DNA of 64,000 bases from Candidatus Poribacteria bacterium (lineage in GTDB: Bacteria; Poribacteria; WGA-4E; WGA-3G): the NCBI GenBank assembly GCA_028824685.1, contig JAPPCZ010000069.1, positions 28,266 through 92,265 on the forward strand. The letters run 5' to 3'. The stretch's first letter is position 1; each line of letters opens with the position of its first letter. Shown piece by piece: positions 63,970-64,000 of the stretch. The notes beneath the pieces are model-generated. The model worked only from the letters and a program-made list of their open reading frames with translations, ran no database searches and was not told where the DNA came from. The position numbers and the translations under genes were made by a program.

Positions 63970-64000
63970 ATGTTTAGTATATCATTAGAGAGTTGCGAAG
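63970..64000 (+). CDS. Start of an unidentified gene (partial)
   Basis: An ATG at 63970 with AAAGGAG at 63954-63960 opens a frame reading MFSISLESCE up to the window edge. Too little is visible to name it. The hairpin over its ribosome binding site resembles leaders of some transposase genes, and it follows an insertion-sequence remnant. Confidence 0.4.
   Translation, partial: MFSISLESCE

Overview
The window is about 64 kb of a bacterial chromosome of moderate to low GC. Housekeeping genes (phosphohexomutase, yvcK, glnS, gltX, ilvD, hppA, folC, glyA, an rluD-type pseudouridine synthase) are mixed with long WD40 and PQQ propeller proteins, a ThuA/LamG/sorbosone-dehydrogenase-like giant, lipoproteins and many palindromic intergenic repeats. 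This mixture resembles uncultured marine or sponge-associated lineages such as Candidatus Poribacteria. That placement is an inference from gene content; no 16S rRNA gene is present.

Layout. 1-10 kb: end of a membrane protein, phosphohexomutase, yvcK, a small minus-strand ORF, glnS-gltX (overlapping by 4 nt), a DegT-type aminotransferase and a group II PLP decarboxylase. 10.35-10.44 kb: an 83-nt minus-strand RNA gene that looks like a tmRNA with its whole tag and pseudoknot interior missing. 11-19 kb: a Na+/Ca2+ exchanger-like protein and three tandem paralogous 14-blade WD40 proteins; a 120-bp MITE sits in the leader of the middle copy. 19-30.8 kb: aldo/keto reductase, RluD-like enzyme, an orphan HTH protein, a GIY-YIG/T5orf172-like protein, ilvD, two lipoproteins, hppA, folC and glyA.

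30.9-49.6 kb: the most interesting segment, an 11-gene minus-strand operon behind one strong sigma70-like promoter. In transcription order it encodes a MotA/ExbB-like channel with a long coiled coil (ZorA-like), a MotB/OmpA-like partner (ZorB-like), a zinc-ribbon PQQ propeller, a membrane vWA protein, a small membrane protein, a giant tubulin/FtsZ-like GTPase with an acidic tail, a zinc-ribbon/Ig-like/Hsp70 fusion, a degenerate Hsp70/actin-fold protein, a membrane-anchored protein with a GrpE-like C-terminus, a membrane-anchored transglutaminase-like protein, and a multi-Ig protein with an AMPK-beta/CBM48-like domain. I read it as an envelope-anchored machine coupling an ion channel, a tubulin-like polymer and an Hsp70 cycle. 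Its function is unknown.

49.7-64 kb: a short-chain dehydrogenase remnant, a two-gene terminase-like cassette behind a promoter and two tandem terminators, a ThuA/LamG giant, a two-propeller lipoprotein whose promoter/operator is nearly identical to one beside glyA, a DNA methyltransferase plus probable restriction enzyme, an iron-containing alcohol dehydrogenase, a frameshifted IS1595-type transposase, and the start of a gene whose ribosome binding site lies in a hairpin.
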